Part shown: positions 21,693 through 30,170 of the stretch, one piece after another | Numbering within the stretch: position 1 is the first letter of the stretch | Layout: every line of letters starts with the position of its first letter | Assembly (NCBI GenBank): GCA_030765135.1 | Contig: JAVCDC010000077.1 | Location: forward strand, 20,400-84,399 | DNA: 64,000 bases | Direction: 5' to 3' | From: Candidatus Tritonobacter lacicola | GTDB taxonomy: Bacteria; Auribacterota; Tritonobacteria; Tritonobacterales; Tritonobacteraceae | The notes under the pieces: generated by a model | Database searches by the model: none | What the model saw: only the letters and a program-made list of their open reading frames with translations | Told to the model about the DNA's origin: nothing | Translations under genes and position numbers: made by a program

Positions 21693-22192
21693 CGCTCAAC
21701 CGTTCTTTCCACGACGTGCCTGGCGAGGTCCTCCAACGCATCGGGCCGGGCCCTCCGCTCGTCTTCGGGAAGGGCGACATTGATGAAAAACGTCGTTTCA
21801 CCCTCAACCCTCGTCGCGCTCCATATAAGCTTCCCCGTCCTTGCCTCGACGAGCTTGAGGGAGGCGCCAATAGTCAGGCGGTATTCCCTGGTAACATCAT
21901 TACTGCTGAACCTCAGCGCGTTCCGATTGTAGCCGATGATATTCCCGTGAAGGACGGCGTCGGCCTGTGCTGGCTCCACGATCTGGTACGCGCCGTCTAT
22001 CTGGAACTGGGTTATGATCGCGCTCGTCGCCCTTGTCTGGATGCCGGGCTCGGTGGAACTATTTTGAAAGGTGGGAACGGCGAGCCTCTTTATCGGGTCA
22101 TCGGGATTAATGTTGCCGATGCGGTAACCGCAGCCGGGAATACATAGAGCGAAACAAATAAAGGCGGTGCAAATTTTAAACTCTGCCCTCAC
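21686..22192 (-). CDS. lptE: LPS assembly lipoprotein LptE
   Basis: 168 aa; CALCIPGCGYRIGNINPDDPIKRLAVPTFQNSSTEPGIQTRATSAIITQF. Confidence 0.8.
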   Translation of the reverse strand: MRAEFKICTAFICFALCIPGCGYRIGNINPDDPIKRLAVPTFQNSSTEPGIQTRATSAIITQFQIDGAYQIVEPAQADAVLHGNIIGYNRNALRFSSNDVTREYRLTIGASLKLVEARTGKLIWSATRVEGETTFFINVALPEDERRARPDALEDLARHVVERTVERW

Positions 22193-22243
22193 GAAATCCT
22201 CCTTTGCTCATTACCGCGCAAATACTGACGGTCTCACGCCTTT

Positions 22244-24418
22244 CTATCCTGCGGGGGCGGGAGCAGCCTCCACATTTTTCCTCTCCTTAGCCCCGGCCCT
22301 TTCCCGCGCGCGCCTTTCTATTTCTTCGAGCCGCTCATTTCTTCTCGCCTCTCTTTCGGCAGCCTTCCGCTCGCGGGCAAGCTCCTTCTCTTTTTTTCGC
22401 CTCTCCTTAGCCTCTGCCTTCTCCCTCACCCGCCGCTTCCGCCCGGCCTGCTTCTCAATCCGCATCTTCTCCCTGTCGGTGATATAATCCTCTCCCCCGG
22501 TAAGGGCGGATAACTCGCTCTCAATCCTGCGGCGCTCACCCCTCAGCCGGTCCAGCCGCTTCACGGACCGTGAAACCGGATCCCCCCTGAAAAACGAAAA
22601 GGGACCCTTCTTCCCCCCGTAAGCTGCCACCTCTATCCGGTGGAGTGCGGCCTCGGCACGCCGCTCCCTCCCCATAATCACCCCGTGCCGCTTCTCCAGC
22701 TCATGTATCTTGCGCCTGCGCTCGATGTCGCGCTCCAGCACCGATACCCTTTCCCGTGACTCCCTTAGCCTGGAGGTGATAAGCGAGAGATTCACCTCGG
22801 CCTCGGCCTCGGCCGCCTCGTCGGGGGGGGTCTTGCTGCCAAGCCGCTCAAGCAGCTTCGTCTGCTTCCTCTCCTCCCTGGAGAGAGCCCTCGCAATCCT
22901 CCGCTCTGCCGGCAAATCCGCCGTCAGCTCCGCCAGCTTGTTCTTGAACTCCTCCCGCCGGAGATCTTTTCTCCTCTTCCTGGAGCCCCGCACAGCCCTG
23001 GTCTCCTCCCGCCCCCTCACCGACTCGACGTTCTCCTTTACCGCTGCCAGCCTCTCCTCGGCACTCGAAACCGCCCTCCCGGTGCGCTCCAGTTTCCTGC
23101 GTTTCTTCTCAAGCTCCCTCTCGTACGCTTTCAGGGATGCACCGTACTCTTCCTCCGAGGGCCCAGGCCTGTCATCCCCTGCCGCCTCGAGATCCATTTT
23201 GGCGATATGGTTCTTTCTCCGGGCCTCATCCAGCTTCAGCTGCGACGACGCTACCAGGTAAACCTTGCGGCGCTCCCCGAAGACCTTCTTTATCTCTCTT
23301 TTTTTCTCTCCGGACTCTTTCCCGAGAGCTCTCAACCGCTCCTTCTCCTGGACGACCCTTTCACCCTTTGGACCCTCCGGCGTCCCAAGTTGCTTCCATA
23401 CGTGCCACTTCACCTCCGGCCTGCGGAGCCTCTTGAGCCGGCTCCTGGAATATGCCATCTCATCCTTGATGGAATCGAGCTCGTCGTTGAGCTCTTCGAT
23501 CCGCTTGTCGACCTTTGCAAGCTCGAATCCGCGACGTATCTTTACCTCGGCCCTCCTCGCGATCTCCAGATCGGGATAGCCATCGATAATCTCCTGGTAG
23601 TAGTGAATCGCCGACCCGGGCGAACCGGTCTTCTCGTAGTACTTGGCTATCCCGAACAAGTGCTTCGCCTTCCGCCCCACTATCTCTTCCATCTTGGCCT
23701 TCGCGTCCCCGGCTTTCGTATTGCCGGGATAGCGCTTGTGGAATCCCTTGAGCGCCGCAGCCGCCTTCTCGGCCGCGCTCTGGTCGTGAGGCGCCGACTT
23801 CGCCTTCCTGTAGTAACACAGGGCTATGTGGTAATCCGCGTCATCCACGACATCGCTCCCCGGGTAATTGCTTATCACCTTTCCGTACTCCATGATTGCC
23901 TCGCTGTACAGCTTCTTCTTCTCGTAGCTCATGGCGAGGTTGAACTGGGCCCGCGGGGCAAAATCCCCGAATGGAGCGTTCTGGACAACGCGGCGAAAGA
24001 TTTTGCGCGACTTGGTCAGATTGCGTCCGAAGAGCCCGGGCTTGTTCATCAGGGTCGTCCCGATCCTCAGCTGGCGATCGGCCACCTCGCCGGCGTTGGG
24101 AAAGATCGGGTACTGCTCCAGCAGCTCCTGGTAAACCTTGAACGCCGGGTAGTAATTCTTCATCAGCTCGAGGCACTCGGCCTGGCGGAATTTTGCCTCG
24201 GGGGCCAGCGGGGAGGCGGGAAAACCGTCAACAATGCGCCCGTAAAGCTTCGATGCCTTGCCGTACTTGGACCGTTCCGCGAGCGACCTGGCTGCGTCGT
24301 ACATCTCGCGCGGACCTGCCACCGGACCTACCTCCGAAGAGGAGGCGACGCCGGCTATGGCTAAGGCGGCCGAGCAAAAGATGGCGCACGATACTGGATA
24401 TTTCCACCTGGATATCAT
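22244..24418 (-). CDS. TPR (BamD/YfiO-like) protein with long highly charged C-terminal helical region
   Basis: 724 aa; N-terminal signal and TPRs (YDAARSLAERSKYGKASKLYGRIVDGFPASPLAPEAKFRQAECLE), then about 400 aa rich in E/K/R. Confidence 0.7.
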   Translation of the reverse strand: MISRWKYPVSCAIFCSAALAIAGVASSSEVGPVAGPREMYDAARSLAERSKYGKASKLYGRIVDGFPASPLAPEAKFRQAECLELMKNYYPAFKVYQELLEQYPIFPNAGEVADRQLRIGTTLMNKPGLFGRNLTKSRKIFRRVVQNAPFGDFAPRAQFNLAMSYEKKKLYSEAIMEYGKVISNYPGSDVVDDADYHIALCYYRKAKSAPHDQSAAEKAAAALKGFHKRYPGNTKAGDAKAKMEEIVGRKAKHLFGIAKYYEKTGSPGSAIHYYQEIIDGYPDLEIARRAEVKIRRGFELAKVDKRIEELNDELDSIKDEMAYSRSRLKRLRRPEVKWHVWKQLGTPEGPKGERVVQEKERLRALGKESGEKKREIKKVFGERRKVYLVASSQLKLDEARRKNHIAKMDLEAAGDDRPGPSEEEYGASLKAYERELEKKRRKLERTGRAVSSAEERLAAVKENVESVRGREETRAVRGSRKRRKDLRREEFKNKLAELTADLPAERRIARALSREERKQTKLLERLGSKTPPDEAAEAEAEVNLSLITSRLRESRERVSVLERDIERRRKIHELEKRHGVIMGRERRAEAALHRIEVAAYGGKKGPFSFFRGDPVSRSVKRLDRLRGERRRIESELSALTGGEDYITDREKMRIEKQAGRKRRVREKAEAKERRKKEKELARERKAAEREARRNERLEEIERRARERAGAKERKNVEAAPAPAG

Positions 24419-24498
24419 CGGGACAACCTGCTGATGCTAAAGAGATTTAAGCCGTATTGCGCCCAAACCGCAACATATTTCTTGGGGCGGCTATTTCA

Positions 24499-24600
24499 CC
24501 ACGGAGATCGCGGAGAAGTGTTCCAGTTGAATAAGTTATGGCCCCCGAAAAAACCGTCCACGAATTTCACTAATTTCCACGAATTAAATCAATTAAATGA
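24499..24600. repeat. CCACGGAG-type dispersed spacer repeat, copy A
   Basis: ccacggagatcgcggagaagtgttccagttgaat...cccccgaaaaaaccgtccacgaattt...cacgaattaaa; aligns block by block with 29919-30030. Confidence 0.8.
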
Positions 24601-26670
24601 ATCTTCGCGCCTCTCAGCCTTTCTAAGATTACTCAATCGCTTCCGGACTTTCTCCTGGTCAGGATTTATCCTCAGGGATTGCTCCAGCTCGGCTATCGCT
24701 TCATCGTGCATCCCGGAGCTCTCGTAAGCGATACCCAGGTTGCCGCGCGCCTCCCACATGGAGTGATCCGCGTCAAGCGCCTTCCGGTACTCGCCGATGG
24801 CCCTCCGGACGTCTCCTTTCTTCATGTAACAGTTGCCCAGGCCGAGATGGGCGCCCGCTTTTGTCTCCTCGAACCGGGCGGCTTCCGCGAACTGAACCAG
24901 GGCATCGTCGTATCGTCCATCCAGAAAATATGCGTTTCCCAGGAGCGTATAGACGGACGGGTCGCGCCGGGAAAGGGCTCGCGCCGCTTCTTCATAGCAG
25001 CGCAAGGCTTCGCTCCTCCGCCCACCCCCTTCCAGGAGCCGCCCCTTCATGAGCCACGCCTCCCCCATCTCCGGGTAGCTTACGATCAACACGTCGATAT
25101 GGCGGATCGCCTCATCATTCTTCCCCTCCGCCTCGCAGAGGGAGGCAAGGTTGAACCTCGGCTGGGAAAGCCGGGGATCGATCCGGGCCGCCAGCTCGTA
25201 ATAACGCCTGGCCTCCGGGACATCTCCCCTCCGCCTGAAAAGATTCCCGAGGTTATTATACGCGGTGGCGTCGTCGCTTCTGATCCTGAGCGCCCTGCGA
25301 AACGCCCTCTCTGCCTCGGGATATCTCCCGAGCCTCAGGTACGCGAGGCCGAGATTGTTGTGCGCTTGCCCGTTACGGGGGTTGATGGCCAGCGATTTTT
25401 CAAGGTGACCGATAGCTTCCTCCATCTTTCCCTCTCCGGAGCAGAGCATCCCCAGGTGGTTGTGGGCCCTGAAGCTTCCAGGTGAAACCCTTGCAGTGCT
25501 CGACCAGAGCGCCGCCTCGTCCCGCCAGGCGAGATTTCTCCATGCTGTAAGCGAGGTGTACGACAACAGGATAACGATAACGGCAAGCAGCCCCCCCCGC
25601 CTTCTCTCCAGGAATATCGCAACGAGCATACAGAACGATATGGACGGTATATAGAGGTACCTCTCGGCGAGGATATTCGGCAGGGGCACGGCGTTGCTTA
25701 TCGTTCCGAATGTCAGGATGAAAAAGAGAAAGGCGAAGAGGAGGTCCTTCCTTACCCTGGAAAGCGACACGGCGAGGACGGCAACTGCCAGTGCCCCGAT
25801 GCAGACAATCTCCGTCGCGAGAAAGATCCTGCCGTGATGGGAGGATGCGAAGAGTCGCAGGGGCAGCTGGAAGACGTGGTCGGCCGACAGGTTCACCGGA
25901 AGGACGAGCAGGAGAAGGTACCGTGACAGGAGCTCCGGCATGATCAGGATCCTGTTCACGAGCCCTCCGCCGTAAAACCCGTACTCCGCCTCCCCGGGGT
26001 TGAGGAAGAGGCCGAACCGCAGGCAGGAGAAGAGAGCGGCGGCGATAAGGAATGGGAGGTAGCGCGAAACCGCTCGACGGAGCGGGCGAAGGCATCGCCC
26101 GGAGATAAGATCGCAAACCAGGAGGACGAGAGGAAGCGGATAAGCCGTCTCCTTGGAAAGGAGGGCGAGAAAATACAGCGCGGCGGCCGGAACAGCCAGG
26201 GCCCCGCGCCGTCTCATCGCGACCTTGAGCGCGGCGAGCATGAAGATAAGGCAGAGGATGTCGTCCCTGAAGGAGACCGCGTTAACAACCTCGGTCTGGA
26301 TGGGGTGAACGGCGAAGATGGCCGCGGCCAGGAGCGAGACACGTCGCGTCGTGATATCCCTCAGGAACGCGTACAGGAGAAGGCAGCAGAGGTAATGGAG
26401 AAGAACGTTGGTCAGATGGTAGCCCCCGGCATGAAGCCCCCACGCGGAGTAATCGAAAAAAAAGGTGAGTGTCGTCAGGGGCCTCCAGCCGATCTCGCCC
26501 GAGAGCTTGAAATACCGTTCGGGGTTGAAGACAATGGACATGCCCCTCCAGTTCCGTATGGAGGGGTTGTCGGTGATCGTGTCGAAATCGTCCCAGAGGA
26601 AGCCGTTGCCCAGGGAGTTGCCGTACGCGACCGCCACGAGGACGAACAAAAGGAGTGCCGCTCTTTTCAT
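24589..26670 (-). CDS. TMTC-like membrane protein with C-terminal TPR array
   Basis: Start at 26670 (MKRAALLLFVLVAVAYGNSLGNGFLWDDFDTITDNPSIRNW) gives 693 aa. N-terminal TM region, then TPRs (AHNNLGLAYLRLGRYPEAERAFRRALRI). The upstream part of the 885-aa track ORF overlaps pgpA out of frame. Confidence 0.8.
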   Translation of the reverse strand: MKRAALLLFVLVAVAYGNSLGNGFLWDDFDTITDNPSIRNWRGMSIVFNPERYFKLSGEIGWRPLTTLTFFFDYSAWGLHAGGYHLTNVLLHYLCCLLLYAFLRDITTRRVSLLAAAIFAVHPIQTEVVNAVSFRDDILCLIFMLAALKVAMRRRGALAVPAAALYFLALLSKETAYPLPLVLLVCDLISGRCLRPLRRAVSRYLPFLIAAALFSCLRFGLFLNPGEAEYGFYGGGLVNRILIMPELLSRYLLLLVLPVNLSADHVFQLPLRLFASSHHGRIFLATEIVCIGALAVAVLAVSLSRVRKDLLFAFLFFILTFGTISNAVPLPNILAERYLYIPSISFCMLVAIFLERRRGGLLAVIVILLSYTSLTAWRNLAWRDEAALWSSTARVSPGSFRAHNHLGMLCSGEGKMEEAIGHLEKSLAINPRNGQAHNNLGLAYLRLGRYPEAERAFRRALRIRSDDATAYNNLGNLFRRRGDVPEARRYYELAARIDPRLSQPRFNLASLCEAEGKNDEAIRHIDVLIVSYPEMGEAWLMKGRLLEGGGRRSEALRCYEEAARALSRRDPSVYTLLGNAYFLDGRYDDALVQFAEAARFEETKAGAHLGLGNCYMKKGDVRRAIGEYRKALDADHSMWEARGNLGIAYESSGMHDEAIAELEQSLRINPDQEKVRKRLSNLRKAERREDSFN

Positions 26671-27113
26671 AGAAAATAGAGAATGAGGCGAAGAAGGATA
26701 TTGGCGTAGATCGAGGAGACGAGGTCGTCCGCCATGATGCCGAGCCCCTTTCCGGCCTTCTCCGCCTTGTTGGCCGGATACGGCTTTATGATGTCCAGGA
26801 CCCTGTTCAGGGCGAAGCCGATAACGACGGCCTGGATGGAGAAAGGAATGCAGAACATGGTGATGAGGTATCCGACGACCTCGTCGATGATGACCTGCGA
26901 AGGGTCCTTCCCCCCGAGCGCCTCCTCCGCCACCGTAGAGGCCCATACGCCCAGGACGAAGAGGGCCGCAGTTATCATGAGGTAGACCTGCCACGCGAGA
27001 GGGAATACAGCCAGATACAGGAGCACGCCCACAAGGGCCCCCGCCGTTCCGGGCGCGAGAGGGCATCGACCCAGACGGCAAACGGTCGCTATGGCCAGAG
27101 CGGCTCTCTTCAA
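26667..27113 (-). CDS. pgpA: Phosphatidylglycerophosphatase A
   Basis: 148 aa; GTAGALVGVLLYL, DPSQVIIDEVVGYLITM, KAGKGLGIMADDLVSSIYAN. Confidence 0.92.
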   Translation of the reverse strand: MKRAALAIATVCRLGRCPLAPGTAGALVGVLLYLAVFPLAWQVYLMITAALFVLGVWASTVAEEALGGKDPSQVIIDEVVGYLITMFCIPFSIQAVVIGFALNRVLDIIKPYPANKAEKAGKGLGIMADDLVSSIYANILLRLILYFL

Positions 27114-27709
27114 GCCTTCTTCTCTGAAAAAAGGTTCTTGTTCTCGTATAGGTAGAGGGAGCCCGAGGCGACGGTAAAGAAGACCGCCACGAGCATGAGC
27201 AGGTACACCAGGGTCGAGAAGACAAAGCTATACGACTCGAAGGCATTTTGAAGGGCGGGAAACTTCTGATCGGAAAGGGCGAGGATGATGAGAATCACCG
27301 CTATCGCGATAGACTGGGAGAGCATCTTGTGCTTGCCGAGCTTCCCCGCCTCGAGGACCGTGTTCTCGGAAGCGGCAAGGAGCCTCAGCCCGGTGATTAA
27401 GAACTCCCTGCTGATTATAACCACCACCATCCAGAGGGGAAGGCACCACGGCTTCAGGACTGGGGACCCCATCTGGCTCAGGGATATGAAGGCGGCCGAT
27501 ATAAGGATCTTGTCCGCTATGGGGTCCATCAGCTTGCCAAAATCGGTCACGCACCCGAGCTTTCGCGCGAGCTCGCCGTCGATAGCGTCGGTGATAACTG
27601 CCACGATAAAAACGAAGCCCGCCGCAATGTACCACCGGCCCGATACCGCAGCCATGAAGAGGAACGCGAGACCGATTCGCGATATCGTTATCTTGTTAGG
27701 AAGGTTCAT
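27110..27709 (-). CDS. pgsA: CDP-diacylglycerol--glycerol-3-phosphate 3-phosphatidyltransferase
   Basis: 199 aa; MNLPNKITISRIGL, DAIDGELARKLGCVTDFGKLMDPIADK CDP-OH-P motif. Confidence 0.93.
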   Translation of the reverse strand: MNLPNKITISRIGLAFLFMAAVSGRWYIAAGFVFIVAVITDAIDGELARKLGCVTDFGKLMDPIADKILISAAFISLSQMGSPVLKPWCLPLWMVVVIISREFLITGLRLLAASENTVLEAGKLGKHKMLSQSIAIAVILIILALSDQKFPALQNAFESYSFVFSTLVYLLMLVAVFFTVASGSLYLYENKNLFSEKKA

Positions 27710-27711
27710 TA

Positions 27712-27742
27712 ATAAATTTGCGCGCTTCGCGCGCGAATTTAT
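27712..27742. repeat. 31-bp palindromic repeat family, diverged copy
   Basis: ATAAATTTGCGCGCTTCGCGCGCGAATTTAT, same length and AT arms. Confidence 0.75.
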
Positions 27743-27753
27743 GTTGAAAAAAA

Positions 27754-29118
27754 TTACAATTCCGGAACATGAACTTCGCCTGTTAGATCGTATTCATCCG
27801 CGCCTATCACGGTTACCCTGACTATTTCGCCCGGCCGTACATGCCTTCCGGTAAGGTAAACGCGACCGTCCACTTCGGGCGCGTCTCGCTCCGTCCTCCC
27901 CACACCGCAGTAGTCCCCACCGGGAAAAGAGGCATCCACCAGGACGTCGACTTCAGTGCCCAGGAGTGACTCGTTGAACTCCCTGGATATCCCCTGCTGC
28001 AGGCTCATCAGGGCGCTCAGCCTCTCCGTCTTCACGCGTTCATCCACCTGGTCGGGAAGAAGAGCGGCGGCCGTACCGGCCTCCGACGAGTAAGCAAACG
28101 CCCCGAGCCTTTCAAAGCGCGCCTCCGAGATAAAATCCATGAGCTCGCCGAACTCCCCGTCCGTCTCGCCCGGGTAACCCACTATCACAGTCGTCCTGAG
28201 CGCCGCGCCGACAACCTTTTCACGTATGGCCGTCACCAGCCCGTGTATCCGCGACGAGGTAACTCCCCGCCCCATGGACGCGAGGATCCTGTCCGAGACG
28301 TGCTGGATAGGGAGATCGACATACCTGCAAAGCTCCGGCTCCCGCCGGAAGGTCTCGATAAGCTCGCCGTCGAAGTGGGCCGGATGCGCGTAGAGGAGCC
28401 TCAGCCATTTCAGCCCCTCGATAGCGCAGAGGCGCCTCAGCAGGGCTGCAAGGCTTCGCGCGCCATGCAGGTCTTTCCCGTATAAGGTGGAATCCTGGGC
28501 AATCAGGTTGATCTCGACCACTCCCTCATTCACCAGACGCCTCACCTCGTCCTCCACGGCGCCCGGGGCGCGGCTCCGGAAGGGGCCTCTTATGGAGGGA
28601 ACGGTGCAGTACGAGCAGCGGTTGTCGCACCCGTCGGCGATCCTCACGTAAGCCGTGTGCCCGGAAGTGAGCCTCATGCGGGGCAGCTCGGCGGCAACGG
28701 GGTTGTCCCTGCGGACGAACTTCTCCTCGAGATCACCCTTCAAGAGGGTCATGACGACATGAGCCACGTCGGGCATGGCGGAGGGATGTATAAAAGCGTC
28801 CACCTCCGGAAGAGCCTCGAGCAGCTCCCTGCCCAGGTGCGAGACCAGGCAGCCTGCCACAACCAGCTTCCGGCCGTTCCGAGATGAGGCCGAAAGCCCG
28901 CGAATCGTTTCCATCGATTCCTCGCGGGCTTCCCTGATAAAAGAACAGGTGTTGACCAGAACGAAATCCCCCGCCTCCCGCCCATCGGTAAGCTCGATGC
29001 CGGAACGGGCCAGCAGACCCAGCATCAGCTCGGAATCAACGAGGTTCTTCGGGCAGCCAAGGCTCACGATCTCTGCTTTAATTGGGGATCTCGACGTTCC
29101 CATCCCTATCGATCTCAA
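27754..29118 (-). CDS. rimO: Ribosomal protein S12 methylthiotransferase RimO (start possibly 29103)
   Basis: SLGCPKNLVDSE, radical SAM RIADGCDNRCSYCTVPSIRGPFRSR, C-terminal TRAM. Confidence 0.93.
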   Translation of the reverse strand: MRSIGMGTSRSPIKAEIVSLGCPKNLVDSELMLGLLARSGIELTDGREAGDFVLVNTCSFIREAREESMETIRGLSASSRNGRKLVVAGCLVSHLGRELLEALPEVDAFIHPSAMPDVAHVVMTLLKGDLEEKFVRRDNPVAAELPRMRLTSGHTAYVRIADGCDNRCSYCTVPSIRGPFRSRAPGAVEDEVRRLVNEGVVEINLIAQDSTLYGKDLHGARSLAALLRRLCAIEGLKWLRLLYAHPAHFDGELIETFRREPELCRYVDLPIQHVSDRILASMGRGVTSSRIHGLVTAIREKVVGAALRTTVIVGYPGETDGEFGELMDFISEARFERLGAFAYSSEAGTAAALLPDQVDERVKTERLSALMSLQQGISREFNESLLGTEVDVLVDASFPGGDYCGVGRTERDAPEVDGRVYLTGRHVRPGEIVRVTVIGADEYDLTGEVHVPEL

Positions 29119-29845
29119 TAGTCCTGGGCTTGCTCGTCTTGCCGCTTATGGTTATGGGATTGCCGTCCAGCGTAAGGTTGACCGCGTCGGGTCTCCCCAC
29201 CCTCATAGTGAAGCCGCTGTTTCCCAGCCAGAACTCCTCGCCGCCCTTCTTGATGACGTTCTGGAACACCGTTACGCCATCGGCAACAACCTTTACCCAC
29301 ACATCTTTCGTCGCCTTCAGGCGCAGCTCCATCTCCCGCGGCGGCTCCTGGACAACGGGCTGCAGGAGATCGCTCCCATCCACCGTCACGCTCGACGGCT
29401 CGAGTATCTCCATCTGGAGAGGGAGTACAACGGCCTTCCTGGAGGGGCGAAGACCCCTGACCGCGAGAGCGATAATCACGATAAGGAGGACGGCCGCCGC
29501 ACCGATAACAGCGTACAGGATCAACCTCTTGTCCTTCTGCGTCTTGACCTTGCCCTCGACATCCAGGACGAGTACCTGCTCCGAATCCCCGGCGTGGTTC
29601 TTGAGGTACTCCCCCACGACCTCTTCGGGATCAAGGCCCAGGTAGGTTGCGTAAATTTTCAGAAAGCCTTTTGCGTACGTCGGCGCCGGCACCATCGTGA
29701 AGTCGTCGTTCTCCAGCGCCTCCAACAGGTCCTTCTTCATCTTGGTGGCGCGGGCGGCCGCATCGGTTGTCAGCTTCTTCTTCTCCCGCGCCTCCCTTAA
29801 CATAGAACCGACGCTGGACATTCTTTCATCCCCCTCTTTATTCAT
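29078..29845 (-). CDS. RodZ-like HTH/DUF4115 protein
   Basis: 255 aa; SVGSMLREAREKKKLTTDAAARATKMKKDLLEALENDD HTH, one TM, C-terminal DUF4115. Confidence 0.82.
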   Translation of the reverse strand: MNKEGDERMSSVGSMLREAREKKKLTTDAAARATKMKKDLLEALENDDFTMVPAPTYAKGFLKIYATYLGLDPEEVVGEYLKNHAGDSEQVLVLDVEGKVKTQKDKRLILYAVIGAAAVLLIVIIALAVRGLRPSRKAVVLPLQMEILEPSSVTVDGSDLLQPVVQEPPREMELRLKATKDVWVKVVADGVTVFQNVIKKGGEEFWLGNSGFTMRVGRPDAVNLTLDGNPITISGKTSKPRTIEIDRDGNVEIPN

Positions 29846-29918
29846 TTCGACATTCCCAATAAAAAATTTAAATCACAAATCCAAAATTAAACTATATCAA
29901 CATTGCTTAAATTTTACC

Positions 29919-30030
29919 ACGGAGGTCACGGTGATGTGTTCCAATTTAATGAATTTCCGTGATTTTGAGTTAAATGATTTATAGCCTCCGAAAAAATCAT
30001 CCACGAATTTTCACGAATTAAAGCAATAAA
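29919..30030. repeat. CCACGGAG-type dispersed spacer repeat, copy B
   Basis: ccacggaggtcacggtgatgtgttccaatttaat...cctccgaaaaaatcatccacgaattttcacgaattaaa. Confidence 0.8.
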
Positions 30031-30170
30031 CCGCAAAGGCGCATGTCTGCGTACGAACACGCACAACCAGTTAATGGTCGCAAAAATTCATTTAAAGAAT
30101 AAAAAACGGAACCACGGATTAAACGGATTATACGGATTTAAAGCAGGCTCAATTACTTCCATGTTTCCAT

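Noticed and set aside
26671-27246. N-terminal extension of the 885-aa minus ORF (24589-27246)
   Set aside because: Overlaps pgpA in another frame; the true N-terminus is MKRAALLLFVLVAVAYGNSLGNGF at 26670
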